DNA of 64,000 nt from CAZOHG01 sp964579725 (GTDB taxonomy: Bacteria; Zhuqueibacterota; JdFR-76; BMS3Abin05), in contig CAZOHG010000002.1 in assembly GCA_964579725.1 (NCBI GenBank), positions 1 through 64,000 on the forward strand, given 5' to 3'. Shown here piece after piece: positions 8,651 to 17,003 of this stretch. The notes under the pieces were generated by a model that made no database searches, was not told where the DNA came from, and worked only from the letters and a program-made list of their open reading frames with translations. A program made the position numbers and the translations under genes. How positions within the stretch are numbered: the first letter of the stretch is position 1; every line of letters begins with the position of its first letter.

Positions 8651-8680
8651 GGCCAGAGTTTTTCTCTGGCCTCTTTGTTT
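8651..8680 (+). terminator. Rho-independent terminator of the FtsZ module
   Basis: GGCCAGAG (8651-8658), a five-T loop, and CTCTGGCC (8664-8671) form a perfect eight-pair stem followed by TCTTTGTTT. Confidence 0.88.
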
Positions 8681-8804
8681 GCTGAAAAAAACAGTTGGTA
8701 TTGGGGACTTTTTGTCCGTAAATTTGGACCTGGAATGGTAGCACGAAAGACTTTTCGCAGCGCACCGAAGCCGTTGCGAAATCCGCGAATAGAAGAGGCG
8801 TTAC

Positions 8805-10412
8805 ATGGAAAAGGAATTCCGCAATTTTTTAGATCGTCATGTGGCACAAGTTGAACCGCTTTCGAAAGAAGTAAATCTGAGCTATTGGAACGCCGCCGTC
8901 AGCGGGAAAAAAAGCGATTACGAGAAGATGGCCCGTTTGGAATTGGAACTGAGAAAAATCTACGCCGACTCAAGGGCTTTTCAGAAAATCCGGCGTTTTA
9001 GGGAAAGCGGCCAGATTGGGGATCCCCTGCTGAAACGCCAATTGGATTTACTTTACTTGGCTTACCTCGAAAATCAAATCCCCCCCGAATTACTCCAAAA
9101 ACTGGTTTCCCTTGGTACCGAAATTGAAAATCTTTTTAATACGTTTCGAGCTGAAATCGATGGCAAAAAGATTACCAATAATGAAATTCTCAAGATTCTT
9201 CGCTACGAACACGATTCGGGGCTTCGGCGAAAAGCCTGGGAAGCCAGCAAACAGATCGGTCCCGTGGTTGCCGAAAAATTGCTTCAATTGGTTCGACTTC
9301 GCAACGAGGCGGCAACTTCCCTCGGATTTGAAACGTACTACGAACTGTCCCTGGTGACCGCCGAGCAAAATCCTGTTGAAATCGCTTCCCTTTTCGACGC
9401 CTTGGCCACTCAAACGGAAGCGCCCTTTCGCCGAATAAAGGCGGATTTGGACGCTGCCCTCGCAGAACGCTACGGAATTTCCGCTAAAGAGCTAAAACCC
9501 TGGCATTACGAAGATCCCTTTTTTCAGGAATCCCCCCACATTTTTGACGTGGATTTCGATAAATTTTTTGCGGAGCAAGATGTGGTTGCCCTGGCGCGGG
9601 ATTTTTACGCCGGAATCGGCCTGCCCGCAGATGCAATTTTGGAAAGAAGCGATCTTTACGAAAAACCGGGCAAAGACCAACACGCTTTTTGCATCGACAT
9701 TGACCGCCGCGGAGACGTCCGTGTTCTGGCCAATGTGAAAAATGACGAATATTGGATGTCCACCATGCTGCACGAATTAGGGCACGGTGTGTACGATTTT
9801 TTCATCGACCGGCGTTTGCCCTTTTTGCTTCGCACCCACGCGCACATTTTTATTACCGAAGCCGTCGCCATGTTTTTCGGAAGGCTTTCTCGCAGTGCCG
9901 ATTGGCTGGGAAAAATGGTAGAAATTCCGGTGCCACAACTTCAGCAAGTTGCCCGCGACGCCCAAAAAGCTCAGCAGCTTCAACAAATGATTTTCAGCCG
10001 CTGGGTTCAGGTTATGGTCAATTTTGAACGGGAGCTGTACCGTAACCCCGAACAAGATTTGGACGCTCTTTGGTGGCAGTTGGTGGAAAAGTTTCAACTG
10101 GTGAAGCCGGTTGAGGGGCGCAAAGCGGCGGATTGGGCCACGAAAATCCACATTTGTACAGCACCGGTGTACTACCACAATTATATGTTGGGCGAGCTGT
10201 TCGCTTCGCAAGTACGTCATTTTATTGTGAAAAACATCCTGAATTTGCCACAAGATGCCGACGTGGGATTTGTGCATGAGCCCGAAGTGGGGCGCTTTTT
10301 CCGAGAAAACCTTTTTGCGCCGGGCGCCCAATTTAATTGGGCGGAATTGGTCCAAAAAGTGACGCACGAATCCCTGACACCGGAATACTTTGTTCGGCAA
10401 TTTGTGGCGTAA
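8805..10412 (+). CDS. M2/M3-type zinc metallopeptidase (peptidyl-dipeptidase-like)
   Basis: A 535-residue gluzincin. The zinc motif HELGH lies at 323-327 and the third ligand is probably E352 in FITEAVAMFFGRL. The upstream HAFCIDIDRRGDVRVLANV and the RTHAHIFITEA stretch fit bacterial proteins annotated as M2 (ACE-like) peptidyl-dipeptidases and related M3 oligoendopeptidases. There is no signal peptide, so it probably degrades peptides in the cytoplasm. It stands alone: a terminator lies before it and over 800 bases without a gene lie after it. Start ATG follows AGAAGAGG. The split between M2 and M3 is not certain from sequence alone. Confidence 0.82.
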   Translation: MEKEFRNFLDRHVAQVEPLSKEVNLSYWNAAVSGKKSDYEKMARLELELRKIYADSRAFQKIRRFRESGQIGDPLLKRQLDLLYLAYLENQIPPELLQKLVSLGTEIENLFNTFRAEIDGKKITNNEILKILRYEHDSGLRRKAWEASKQIGPVVAEKLLQLVRLRNEAATSLGFETYYELSLVTAEQNPVEIASLFDALATQTEAPFRRIKADLDAALAERYGISAKELKPWHYEDPFFQESPHIFDVDFDKFFAEQDVVALARDFYAGIGLPADAILERSDLYEKPGKDQHAFCIDIDRRGDVRVLANVKNDEYWMSTMLHELGHGVYDFFIDRRLPFLLRTHAHIFITEAVAMFFGRLSRSADWLGKMVEIPVPQLQQVARDAQKAQQLQQMIFSRWVQVMVNFERELYRNPEQDLDALWWQLVEKFQLVKPVEGRKAADWATKIHICTAPVYYHNYMLGELFASQVRHFIVKNILNLPQDADVGFVHEPEVGRFFRENLFAPGAQFNWAELVQKVTHESLTPEYFVRQFVA

Positions 10413-11040
10413 CCCGCGACCTTCGGGCTGGCTTGCACGAACGGGTTGAAAAATAACGGAATATCCCCGAAAAGGCGGGGAATCTGTCAGGCAGAAAGGT
10501 AAGGTTCTGATCCTCCGGCAGAAAACGAATCCGATTTTTTCGTCCAAAACTTCTTCCTATTTGGCCGCTAAAATTTTTCTTTGTACGGAAAAAACTGGAA
10601 TTTTCGCAATACTTTCCTTACATTTTAAAAGGAATTGAAGAGTAAACCGGCGTTTACAAACTGCCAGACCATTCGTCCTCTATTTTTTTCAAATTTTAAA
10701 TTGGATCACACGACAACCCTGGAAAAAACCCGGCCAACCGGAAAACTTCTTGGCTCGCATTCAGCCCGCGTTCTGTAGACACAGGGGAAAATGCACCAGC
10801 CCATTTTGCCGGGATTTTTCACTTTCAATCGGCGCTGGGACGCGCTTCCCAAAAAAATTAGTCTGCAATATTTCCAATTAGTCGGACCGAATCCGGCTCG
10901 CCACAAATTGCCCGAATTTCAAATTCTTTATCCCTGAGGGGCTCTGCATTACAACATCACCCATTTACTGGCAAGCCGTAGGCACAAGTAGTTTCTCTAA
11001 GAAAACGGCCCGTGTTATCGAAAATTAGCCGCCGAAATTA
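10413..11040. other. Long noncoding stretch before groES
   Basis: About 630 bases with no supportable gene on either strand. A small hairpin (CCCC/GGGG around 10464-10480) lacks a T-run. AT-rich, with no repeat of other parts of the window that I could find. Confidence 0.4.
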
Positions 11041-11067
11041 TTAGCATTCTTGTGCAATGAGTGCTAA
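11041..11067. promoter_or_regulatory. CIRCE operator (HrcA site)
   Basis: TTAGCATTC, nine bases, GAGTGCTAA: the nine-base arms with N9 spacing of the CIRCE element, with one mismatch to the TTAGCACTC consensus. It lies about 50 bases upstream of the -35 box of the groES promoter, which is further upstream than usual, so a second promoter closer to it may exist. Confidence 0.9.
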
Positions 11068-11116
11068 TTCATTTGAAACAACTACTTAAAAACATAAAAT
11101 TTATTCACTGAAAATA

Positions 11117-11145
11117 TTGACATCGACAAAAGATTGTACTATATT
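11117..11145 (+). promoter_or_regulatory. Sigma-70-type promoter of groES
   Basis: TTGACA at 11117-11122, a 17-base spacer, and TATATT at 11140-11145. The expected transcript start is near 11152, leaving a leader of about 110 bases. Confidence 0.8.
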
Positions 11146-11174
11146 TATAGTGAATTTTTTGCACGTTTTATTCG

Positions 11175-11214
11175 TCCCGATTTTCGGGAAGAATGTTATC
11201 TTAAATCGATTTAA
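11175..11214 (+). promoter_or_regulatory. Hairpin and 14-base palindrome in the groES leader
   Basis: TCCCGA-ttt-TCGGGA (11175-11189) forms a small hairpin, and TTAAATCGATTTAA (11201-11214) is a perfect palindrome just before the ribosome site. Either could affect mRNA structure or bind a protein. No known thermosensor type is recognised. Confidence 0.4.
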
Positions 11215-11259
11215 AGAGTCAAAGTACGTAAAAAAACAAACCAAAAAGGAGGGTGACGT

Positions 11260-11535
11260 ATGAAAATTCAACCGTTGGATGACCGGGTTTTGGTTGAGAT
11301 TTACGAGGAAGAAATCGAAAAAACCAAAGGCGGCATTATTATTCCCGACACGGCCAAGGAAAAACCCAGAATGGGAAAGGTGGTCGAAGTGGGAACGGAT
11401 GAAGATTTAAAAGAGTTAATTAAAGTCGGTGATAAAATCTTATTCGCCAAATACGGCGGCGAAGAAGTGGAAATGGACGGGAAAAATTACATCATTCTTT
11501 CCCGAAGCGACGTGCTGGCTGTTGTGAAAGATTGA
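11260..11535 (+). CDS. groES: Co-chaperonin GroES
   Basis: A full-length 91-residue GroES (LDDRVLVEI start, mobile loop with GGIIIPDTAKEKP that docks on GroEL, VGDKILFAKYGGEEV, and the terminal LSRSDVLAVV). It forms the heptameric lid of the GroEL folding chamber. Unusually, groEL does not follow: the next gene, nine bases on, is a NifX-like protein, and a terminator ends the pair. CIRCE and a strong promoter lie upstream, so heat-shock control by HrcA is expected. Ribosome site AAGGAGGGTGACGT is strong. Confidence 0.96.
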   Translation: MKIQPLDDRVLVEIYEEEIEKTKGGIIIPDTAKEKPRMGKVVEVGTDEDLKELIKVGDKILFAKYGGEEVEMDGKNYIILSRSDVLAVVKD

Positions 11536-11544
11536 GGAATCGCC

Positions 11545-11940
11545 ATGAAAATCGCCGTGGGAACTGACGACTTGAAAAAAATCCGTAAAGGCCACTTTGG
11601 TGACAGTCAGTACTTTCTTGTTTTCGACGTGAAGGAAGGACACGTTGTGGACAAAACCTTGATTGAGAACCCGCACTCAGGTTCTCACGGGGATGAGGAT
11701 GAAGCACACCACCACGGCAAAGCGGCCAGCATTTGGAGCGTCCTAAGCGGCGTGCACGTGTTTATCGGCCGTAGCATGGGACGTCATTCCGTCGAAAAGC
11801 TGATTCAAAAGGGGGTTACCCCCCTTCTAACGCAAATCGAGGATGTGGAGGAAGCGGTCGGGGCTTACCTTGCCCATAAAATGGAGAAATTCTATTCGTT
11901 TGATTTGAAGGAGAAAAAATTTAAGCCCGCCGTTTCTTAG
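11545..11940 (+). CDS. NifX/NafY-like (dinitrogenase cofactor-type) protein
   Basis: A protein of 131 residues with the fold signature of the PF02579 family: MKIAVGTDD start, a central His/acid-rich insertion (GSHGDEDEAHHHGK) that could bind a metal, and VFIGRSMGRHSVEKLIQKGVTPLL. In nitrogen fixers these proteins bind Fe-Mo cofactor precursors; in other bacteria the role is unknown, and no nif genes are present here. It starts nine bases after groES with GAGGAATCGCC before the ATG, so it is cotranscribed and probably heat-shock controlled with groES. A terminator follows. A paralogue lies at 12031. Confidence 0.82.
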   Translation: MKIAVGTDDLKKIRKGHFGDSQYFLVFDVKEGHVVDKTLIENPHSGSHGDEDEAHHHGKAASIWSVLSGVHVFIGRSMGRHSVEKLIQKGVTPLLTQIEDVEEAVGAYLAHKMEKFYSFDLKEKKFKPAVS

Positions 11941-11950
11941 AGCTAAATAG

Positions 11951-11996
11951 TCCGGCTCCGGAGGCAAAGCATTTCTACGGAGCCGGATTTGTTTTT
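11951..11996 (+). terminator. Terminator of groES-nifX-like operon
   Basis: TCCGGCTCCG (11951-11960) pairs perfectly with CGGAGCCGGA (11978-11987), followed by TTTGTTTTT. Confidence 0.9.
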
Positions 11997-12030
11997 CCGG
12001 TTCAAAAAGGTAAACACACCGGGGCAAAAG

Positions 12031-12393
12031 ATGAAAATCGCAGTCGCCACGGACGATTTTGAGACGATTCCCAACAAAATGTTGGGTCGTGCGCGCTTTT
12101 ACGCGATTTACACATGGAACGAAAACGGTGTGGTACGATTTGTGGAAAAACGACCCAATCCGTACGAAAAAACCCTGCAACGGGGCAAGACGTTTGATGT
12201 TTTACAGGTCTTGTCCGATTGCAGGGTTTTTATTTCTCGGCATATTGGGAAAAGGGGAATTGAGCGCATTCGCAATGCAGGCGTCGATGTTTTTTTGACA
12301 TCGGAAAAAAGCATTGAAAAGGCAATTCAAGCCTATGGCTTAAAAATTGGGGGAAAGGTGGTGAAAATACAAAATGCAATCCCAAATTCATGA
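12031..12393 (+). CDS. Second NifX-like protein
   Basis: A protein of 120 residues, paralogous to the preceding NifX-like gene: [42 protein letters not shown]. It lacks the His-rich insertion of its neighbour, so the two probably differ in metal or cofactor handling. I chose ATG 12031 because it aligns with the start of the paralogue; an upstream frame extension to 11989 would run from the terminator. It overlaps the next gene by 20 bases. No nitrogenase genes are near, so a role in nitrogen fixation is not supported. Confidence 0.78.
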   Translation: MKIAVATDDFETIPNKMLGRARFYAIYTWNENGVVRFVEKRPNPYEKTLQRGKTFDVLQVLSDCRVFISRHIGKRGIERIRNAGVDVFLTSEKSIEKAIQAYGLKIGGKVVKIQNAIPNS

Positions 12394-12766
12394 ATTTGTT
12401 GTTCGGCCCATTGGCTACGTTCTGGACGAAAAAGACCCCGCCGAGGCTCCCCCTGAGGTTAAAGTTGTGGAAATCTTGCCCGGTTTTGCGCGCGGTTTGG
12501 AAGGAATTGAGCAATTTTCCAGCCTCTGGATTTTATACTGGTTGCACCAATTGCCTGAAGAAACGCGAAGTGTCCTGATGGTGCACCCACAAGGTGACCG
12601 CTCACAGCAATTGCGCGGAGTTTTTTCCACGCACAGTCCCTTGCGGCCCAATCCAATCGGGCTTTCTCGGGTTCGGCTTCTCAAGCGGGAAGGGAATCTG
12701 CTCTATTTGGCCAATCTGGACGCGCATCCAGGTTCCCCAATTCTGGATATTAAGTCGGGTCAGTAG
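12374..12766 (+). CDS. TrmO/TsaA-like tRNA methyltransferase domain protein
   Basis: A protein of 130 residues matching the YaeB/TsaA family: VVRPIGYV start, [20 protein letters not shown], the hallmark [19 protein letters not shown], and [13 protein letters not shown] near the end. TrmO enzymes use SAM to N6-methylate t6A37 in tRNA. This one stops five residues after ILDIK (SGQ), so the C-terminal extension of E. coli TrmO is absent, as in many short stand-alone members whose substrate is unproven. It overlaps nifX-like gene 2 by 20 bases and the next gene follows directly, so it is part of the same operon. Confidence 0.8.
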   Translation: MQSQIHEFVVRPIGYVLDEKDPAEAPPEVKVVEILPGFARGLEGIEQFSSLWILYWLHQLPEETRSVLMVHPQGDRSQQLRGVFSTHSPLRPNPIGLSRVRLLKREGNLLYLANLDAHPGSPILDIKSGQ

Positions 12767-12767
12767 C

Positions 12768-13625
12768 GTGAAGAAAAGGAAATCCCTTGCCAAAGTTTGG
12801 ATGCGTTTATTCCCCATTTGGTGGGGAATTGGCCTCAGTTTTCTCTTTTTCTTTTGGAGTGAACAAGCCGTGGCGGCTCGAAATGCCAAAGGAGAAAACG
12901 AAATGCATTTCCAATTGACCATTCTCGTGGACAATACCGTGCGGGGGAAAAACCTCTGGAAAGATTGGGGTTTTTCCTGCCTGATTTCGTGGCGCGGTAG
13001 CAAAATTCTCTTTGACACAGGCAGCCAGCCCGATATTTTGGCCCAAAACGCCCGTGTACTCGGAATCGATCTCAAAAAGATTTCCACCGTTTTTCTTTCT
13101 CACATTCATTCAGATCACACAGGTGGATTACCGGCCATTTTGAGCGCAAATCCGGCCGTCACCATTTGGGTGCCGGTTTCTTTTCCGCAAAGCTTCACAG
13201 AATCCGTGGCTTCCTTTAAGACTACGGTTCGGCGAGTGTCGGGGCCTGAGGAAATTCTGCCGGGCATTTTTTCCACAGGTGAGCTTGGGACGAGCATTCG
13301 AGAACAATCGCTGGTGATAGAAACACCGCGAGGTCTCGTGGTGGTAACCGGTTGCTCTCATCCTGGGATTGTTACCATTTTGGAAACCGTTCAAAAACAA
13401 TTCCACAAAAATATTTACTTTGTGGTTGGAGGATTTCACCTCAATTGGACCTCCGACGAAAAGGTGCGGGACATTGTACACAAATTCAAACAGTTAGGCG
13501 TGGAAAAGGTCGCACCGGCCCATTGTACCGGTTCCCGTGCCGAAAACCTATTCCAAAAAATCTACGGCAGCCAATATGTCCCTGCGGGGGCAGGACTGCT
13601 CCTCGATTGGGATTTGGGAGAATAA
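12768..13625 (+). CDS. Exported MBL-fold metallo-hydrolase
   Basis: After a basic, hydrophobic N-terminus (KKRK, then a WWGIGLSFLFFFWS core) that looks like a signal peptide or anchor, the body is a metallo-beta-lactamase fold: HIHSDHTGG gives the HxHxDH metal site, with GCSHPGIV, GGFHL and APAHCTG completing it. The pattern fits proteins annotated as 7,8-dihydropterin-6-yl-methyl-aminobenzene phosphate synthase-like, which often lie beside NifX-like genes in anaerobes. An exported location is unusual for that group. The GTG at 12768 directly follows the TrmO stop; ATG 12801 is an alternative that shortens the basic region. Confidence 0.8.
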   Translation: MKKRKSLAKVWMRLFPIWWGIGLSFLFFFWSEQAVAARNAKGENEMHFQLTILVDNTVRGKNLWKDWGFSCLISWRGSKILFDTGSQPDILAQNARVLGIDLKKISTVFLSHIHSDHTGGLPAILSANPAVTIWVPVSFPQSFTESVASFKTTVRRVSGPEEILPGIFSTGELGTSIREQSLVIETPRGLVVVTGCSHPGIVTILETVQKQFHKNIYFVVGGFHLNWTSDEKVRDIVHKFKQLGVEKVAPAHCTGSRAENLFQKIYGSQYVPAGAGLLLDWDLGE

Positions 13626-14050
13626 CCCACCCTTTCCGGGATTTCCTGCAAATTCGTTCAATGGATTGGCTGCGACATGGGTCTATCGAGATCGAAAAAT
13701 TTCAGCAAGAAGATTCAACTAAGCGAGGCAAAATTCGGCGCCCATTTTGTTTTGGGATTTTTCAAATTTTGACCGGGGAGTTCTATTTTAAAATTTCAGA
13801 TTTTTCCTAATATGTGTCCGAAAGACACGGGGTGATTGGGAGCCCACCAAGTCACTGGTGGGCGAAAAGGCAATGCTGAAATTGAAACAAAGCTTCAAAA
13901 TCAAGCCTGCCTGCCCTTGAATGAACTTACAGCCAAACGTCCCCTCGAGGCCGCGGGATGTGGGGAAAAACGTGGATTTGGACGCTCCGGTCTTGAGCGG
14001 AGCGCGCCTACAACGCCAATTGAAAAAATGGAAGCGACAGGTTCAAGGCT
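13626..14050. other. Convergent intergenic region
   Basis: Lies between the 3' ends of the MBL gene (+) and frr (-). It holds the dispersed repeat at 13816 and a GCTCCG/CGGAGC hairpin near 13981-14006 without a T-run. No gene seen. Confidence 0.5.
13816..13870 (+). repeat. Dispersed intergenic repeat, copy A
   Basis: Fifty-five bases that align without gaps to 33714-33768 with 42 identities. The shared core is GTCCGAAA...ACAC...TCACTGG.GG.CGAAA. Copy A also folds: GCCCACCA (13842-13849) pairs with TGGTGGGC (13856-13863), and GTGTC/GACAC pair around 13814-13828. Both copies lie in noncoding DNA. Confidence 0.6.
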
Positions 14051-14608
14051 TTACACTTCCATGATTTCTTCTTCTTTGTCCGCCAGAATTTCGTCGATTT
14101 TCTTAATGAATTCATCCGTGAGCTTTTGAATATCCTCTAACTCGTCCTTTTCCTGGTCTTCGGTTAATTCGTGGTTTTTTTGCGCCTTTTTAATGTGATC
14201 GTTGACGTCGCGGCGAATGTTCCGAATGGCCACGCGTCCCTCTTCGGCCATTTTTTTGACCAATTTCACCAATTCTTTGCGGCGTTCTTCCGTTAGCGGG
14301 GGGAAAGGAATGCGAATAATTTTGCCGTCGTTGGTCGGGTTCAACCCCAAATCGGATTTCATAATGGCTTTTTCGATTTCGGGAATGAGGTTTTTCTCCC
14401 AGGGCTGGACCGACAGCAGGCGCGGCTCGGGCACAGTAATATTGGCCACTTGTTTCAGCGGTACAAGCGTACCGTAATAATTTACTTTAACCGTGTCCAA
14501 CAAAGAGGTTGTGGCTTTTCCGGTGCGAATTTTCGCCAATTCTTCCCGAACAGCTTCCAGCGTTTTGTTCATGCGTTCTTCGGCGTCTCGATGGTATTTA
14601 CTTTTCAT
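14051..14608 (-). CDS. frr: Ribosome recycling factor
   Basis: A full-length RRF of 185 residues: [30 protein letters not shown] near the start, [22 protein letters not shown], and the [30 protein letters not shown] signature. It splits post-termination ribosomes with EF-G. I chose the ATG at 14608 because GGTGAGGA lies five bases upstream; an in-frame ATG nine bases further out has no such site. The start lies within the last codons of pyrH (11-base overlap), so translation is probably coupled. It ends the rpsB-tsf-pyrH-frr block. Confidence 0.96.
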   Translation of the reverse strand: MKSKYHRDAEERMNKTLEAVREELAKIRTGKATTSLLDTVKVNYYGTLVPLKQVANITVPEPRLLSVQPWEKNLIPEIEKAIMKSDLGLNPTNDGKIIRIPFPPLTEERRKELVKLVKKMAEEGRVAIRNIRRDVNDHIKKAQKNHELTEDQEKDELEDIQKLTDEFIKKIDEILADKEEEIMEV

Positions 14609-15329
14609 AGTCCTCACCTATTACTTTGGTTCCCACATTTTCACCCAACAATACCCGCTTTAAATTCCCGGCTTTTGTCAAATTGAAAACAATAATGGGC
14701 AGTTTATTTTCCATGCAGAGCGTGACGGCCGTAAAATCCATGACTTTCAGCCCCTTTTTTACCACATCTAAATAGGAAATTTGCTCGTATTTCACAGCGT
14801 CTTTGTGTTTGGCGGGGTCGGCCGTGTACACGCCGTCCACTTTTGTTCCTTTTAAAATAGCGTCCGCCTCGATTTCAATGGCCCGGAGCGCTGCTGCCGT
14901 GTCCGTTGTGAAGTACGGGCTTCCCGTTCCTGCCGCAAAAATGACCACGCGTTTTTTTTCAAGATGGCGAATGGCCCTCCTTCGAATAAAAGGTTCGGCC
15001 ACGGCTTCAATAGAAATGGCGGATTGGACTCGCGTCACCACATCCAATTTTTCGAGATAATTTTGAATGGCCAGAGCGTTAATGATTGTGGCCAGCATTC
15101 CCATGTGGTCGCCCATCACACGGTCAATTCCCTGATCGGATGCCGAAAGGCCCCGGTAAATATTCCCTCCGCCCACCACAATGCCGATCTCCACACCCAA
15201 ATCACGGGCGTCCTTGATCTCGTGCGCCATAAAACGTACCACCTCGGGGTCAATGCCAAAGGGCTTTTTCCCCATGAGAGCTTCGCCGCTCAATTTCAGC
15301 AAAATCCGTCGAAAAGCCAGGTCAGCCAT
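14598..15329 (-). CDS. pyrH: UMP kinase
   Basis: A 243-residue bacterial hexameric UMP kinase of the amino-acid-kinase fold: [13 protein letters not shown] at the N-terminus, [31 protein letters not shown], and [20 protein letters not shown]. It makes UDP from UMP with ATP for pyrimidine nucleotide synthesis. It overlaps frr by 11 bases. A hairpin with a T-run separates it from tsf upstream, so its level may be lower than that of rpsB-tsf. Confidence 0.97.
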   Translation of the reverse strand: MADLAFRRILLKLSGEALMGKKPFGIDPEVVRFMAHEIKDARDLGVEIGIVVGGGNIYRGLSASDQGIDRVMGDHMGMLATIINALAIQNYLEKLDVVTRVQSAISIEAVAEPFIRRRAIRHLEKKRVVIFAAGTGSPYFTTDTAAALRAIEIEADAILKGTKVDGVYTADPAKHKDAVKYEQISYLDVVKKGLKVMDFTAVTLCMENKLPIIVFNLTKAGNLKRVLLGENVGTKVIGEDYEK

Positions 15330-15384
15330 GAAATTTCCTGTATTTCAAAATCAGTGATTTCGTTGCTTTTTCAAAGGACAGATC

Positions 15385-15414
15385 AAAAAAAAGCCCAATA
15401 AAATTGGGCTTTTC
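15385..15414 (-). terminator. Terminator between tsf and pyrH
   Basis: On the minus strand AAGCCCAA, loop TTTTA, TTGGGCTT is followed by TTTTTT (the A-run at 15385-15390 on +). It lies just after the tsf stop and before pyrH, so it would partly cut the operon. Confidence 0.8.
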
Positions 15415-15418
15415 ATTT

Positions 15419-16015
15419 CTATTCTTCACCAAGTTGGTAGCGCACAAATCGGCGAATGACGATATTTTCACCGATCTTGGCAATCACTTCGGTTAACAAA
15501 TCTCGGATTGTTTTCTCCGGGTCCCGAATGTAGCTTTGCTCGAGCAAGCAAACTTCCTGAAAATATTTCTCCAGCTTGCCTTCCACAATTTTGTCAATAA
15601 TGTGGTCCGGCTTGCCGGATTCTTTCATCTGCTGGCGATAAATCTCACGCTCTTTTTCAATGGTTTCCGTCGGCAATTCTTCGCGAGACACCACAAGGGG
15701 ACTGGCTGCTGCAATTTGCATGGCCACATTTTTGACAAATTGACGGAAATCGTCCGTATTCGCCACAAAATCTGTTTCACAATTCACTTCCACAAGCACG
15801 CCAATGCGATTGCCGGGGTGAATGTAGGCATCCACCACCCCTTCTTTGGCTTCGCGTCCCGAACGTTTTTGTGCGGAAGCCACCCCTTTTTTCCTCAGGT
15901 ATTCGATGGCTTTTTCCATGTCTCCACCGGATTCCATGAGCGCCTTTTTGCAATCCATGATTCCGGCGCCGGTCTTTTTTCGCAATTCCATTACCAAATT
16001 TGCATCGACAGCCAT
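15419..16015 (-). CDS. tsf: Elongation factor Ts
   Basis: A 198-residue EF-Ts of the short type known from Thermus and cyanobacteria: [19 protein letters not shown], the [23 protein letters not shown] core, and a C-terminal helix-rich end without the long insertion of E. coli EF-Ts (283 residues). It recharges EF-Tu with GTP. It lies between hairpins on both sides within the rpsB-tsf-pyrH-frr block. Confidence 0.96.
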   Translation of the reverse strand: MAVDANLVMELRKKTGAGIMDCKKALMESGGDMEKAIEYLRKKGVASAQKRSGREAKEGVVDAYIHPGNRIGVLVEVNCETDFVANTDDFRQFVKNVAMQIAAASPLVVSREELPTETIEKEREIYRQQMKESGKPDHIIDKIVEGKLEKYFQEVCLLEQSYIRDPEKTIRDLLTEVIAKIGENIVIRRFVRYQLGEE

Positions 16016-16070
16016 TTATTCCTCACTCCTTCTTTATCAAAATTGGTTAAATTTTAGAATTTTACTTTAT

Positions 16071-16113
16071 TTACGAAAATGCCCCGCTCTTTTAAAGAAG
16101 AACCGGGGCATTT
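16071..16113 (-). terminator. Hairpin between rpsB and tsf
   Basis: A ten-base-pair stem, AAATGCCCCG (16077-16086) with CGGGGCATTT (16104-16113), around a 17-base loop. On the minus strand it ends with a short TTTT run, so it may be a partial terminator or mRNA stabiliser after rpsB. Confidence 0.65.
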
Positions 16114-16122
16114 AAATGGAAA

Positions 16123-16863
16123 TTAAGCTTCGGCATCTTCCGTCTGAGCTTCTTCCTCAGCCATGTGCTCTTTGATCTCCAGAGCGGTGTTGGCTTCAAT
16201 AATCGCATCGGCGAAAGCGTGCGTGATTAGCCCGATTGATTTGAACGCATCGTCGTTTGCGGGAATAGGAAAATCAATGGGGTCCGGATCCACATTGGTG
16301 TCCACCATGGCAAAGACCGGGATATTCAATTTGTTCGCTTCCGCAACGGCAATGGCTTCCTTTTTAATGTCCACCACAAAGAGAGCTCCCGGAAGCATAT
16401 TCATATCTTTAATTCCACCCAACACCTTTTCCATTTTTTCCCGCTTACGTTCCAATTTCAACACTTCTTTCTTGGTAAGCTTGTCGTAGGTGCCATCCAT
16501 GCTTAGTTTGTCGAGATTTTTCAAATGACGAATGCTCTTTTTGATCGTGGAGAAATTGGTCAGCGTACCGCCCAACCAGCGTTCGGTCATGTAAAATTGC
16601 CCGCACCGTTCGGCTTCGGCCCTAATGATGTCTTTGGCTTGTTTTTTGGTTCCCACAAACAGAACTTTTTCCCCGCCCTGCACAATTTTCTGAACTTCAT
16701 TCAGCGCAACCTTCAACAATTCCAACGTCTTCTTCAAATCGATGATGTGAATATTGTTGCGCTCCATGAAGATGTACTTGCGCATCTTCGGATTCCACTT
16801 GCGGGACAAATGACCGAAATGGGCTCCCGCCATTAACAATTGTTCTAATGTTATTTCCTGCAT
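16123..16863 (-). CDS. rpsB: 30S ribosomal protein S2
   Basis: A full-length S2 (246 residues): LEQLLMAGAHFGHLSRKWNPKMRKYIF, the coiled-coil region with KLERKREKMEKVLGGIKDM, and PGALFVVDIKKEAIAVAEANKLNIPVFAMVDTN. It has an acidic C-terminal tail (AEEEAQTEDAEA). First gene of the rpsB-tsf-pyrH-frr block. About 140 bases separate it from rpsI upstream on the same strand. Confidence 0.97.
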   Translation of the reverse strand: MQEITLEQLLMAGAHFGHLSRKWNPKMRKYIFMERNNIHIIDLKKTLELLKVALNEVQKIVQGGEKVLFVGTKKQAKDIIRAEAERCGQFYMTERWLGGTLTNFSTIKKSIRHLKNLDKLSMDGTYDKLTKKEVLKLERKREKMEKVLGGIKDMNMLPGALFVVDIKKEAIAVAEANKLNIPVFAMVDTNVDPDPIDFPIPANDDAFKSIGLITHAFADAIIEANTALEIKEHMAEEEAQTEDAEA

Positions 16864-17003
16864 TCAAATTCTCCTAATTTGAATTATTCCCGGCAATGGT
16901 CAGTAGCCCCCTTGCCATGTTTTTGTGAATTGGTTTTCCCCAACGCTCGAAAAAAACACACCTCTTTTTGCTCCGTCCGAAAATAGACGAACGCCTGCTT
17001 GCA

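Noticed and set aside
10462..10482. CCCC/GGGG hairpin after the metallopeptidase as a terminator
   Set aside because: Four-pair stem only and no T-run on either strand.
9777..10547. 256-codon frame on the minus strand within and past the metallopeptidase
   Set aside because: Mostly antisense to a confident gene; composition is His/Arg/Phe-rich like other antisense shadows here.
11545..12393. NifX-like genes as evidence of nitrogen fixation
   Set aside because: No nifHDK or nifB is present in the window and the family is common in organisms that do not fix nitrogen.
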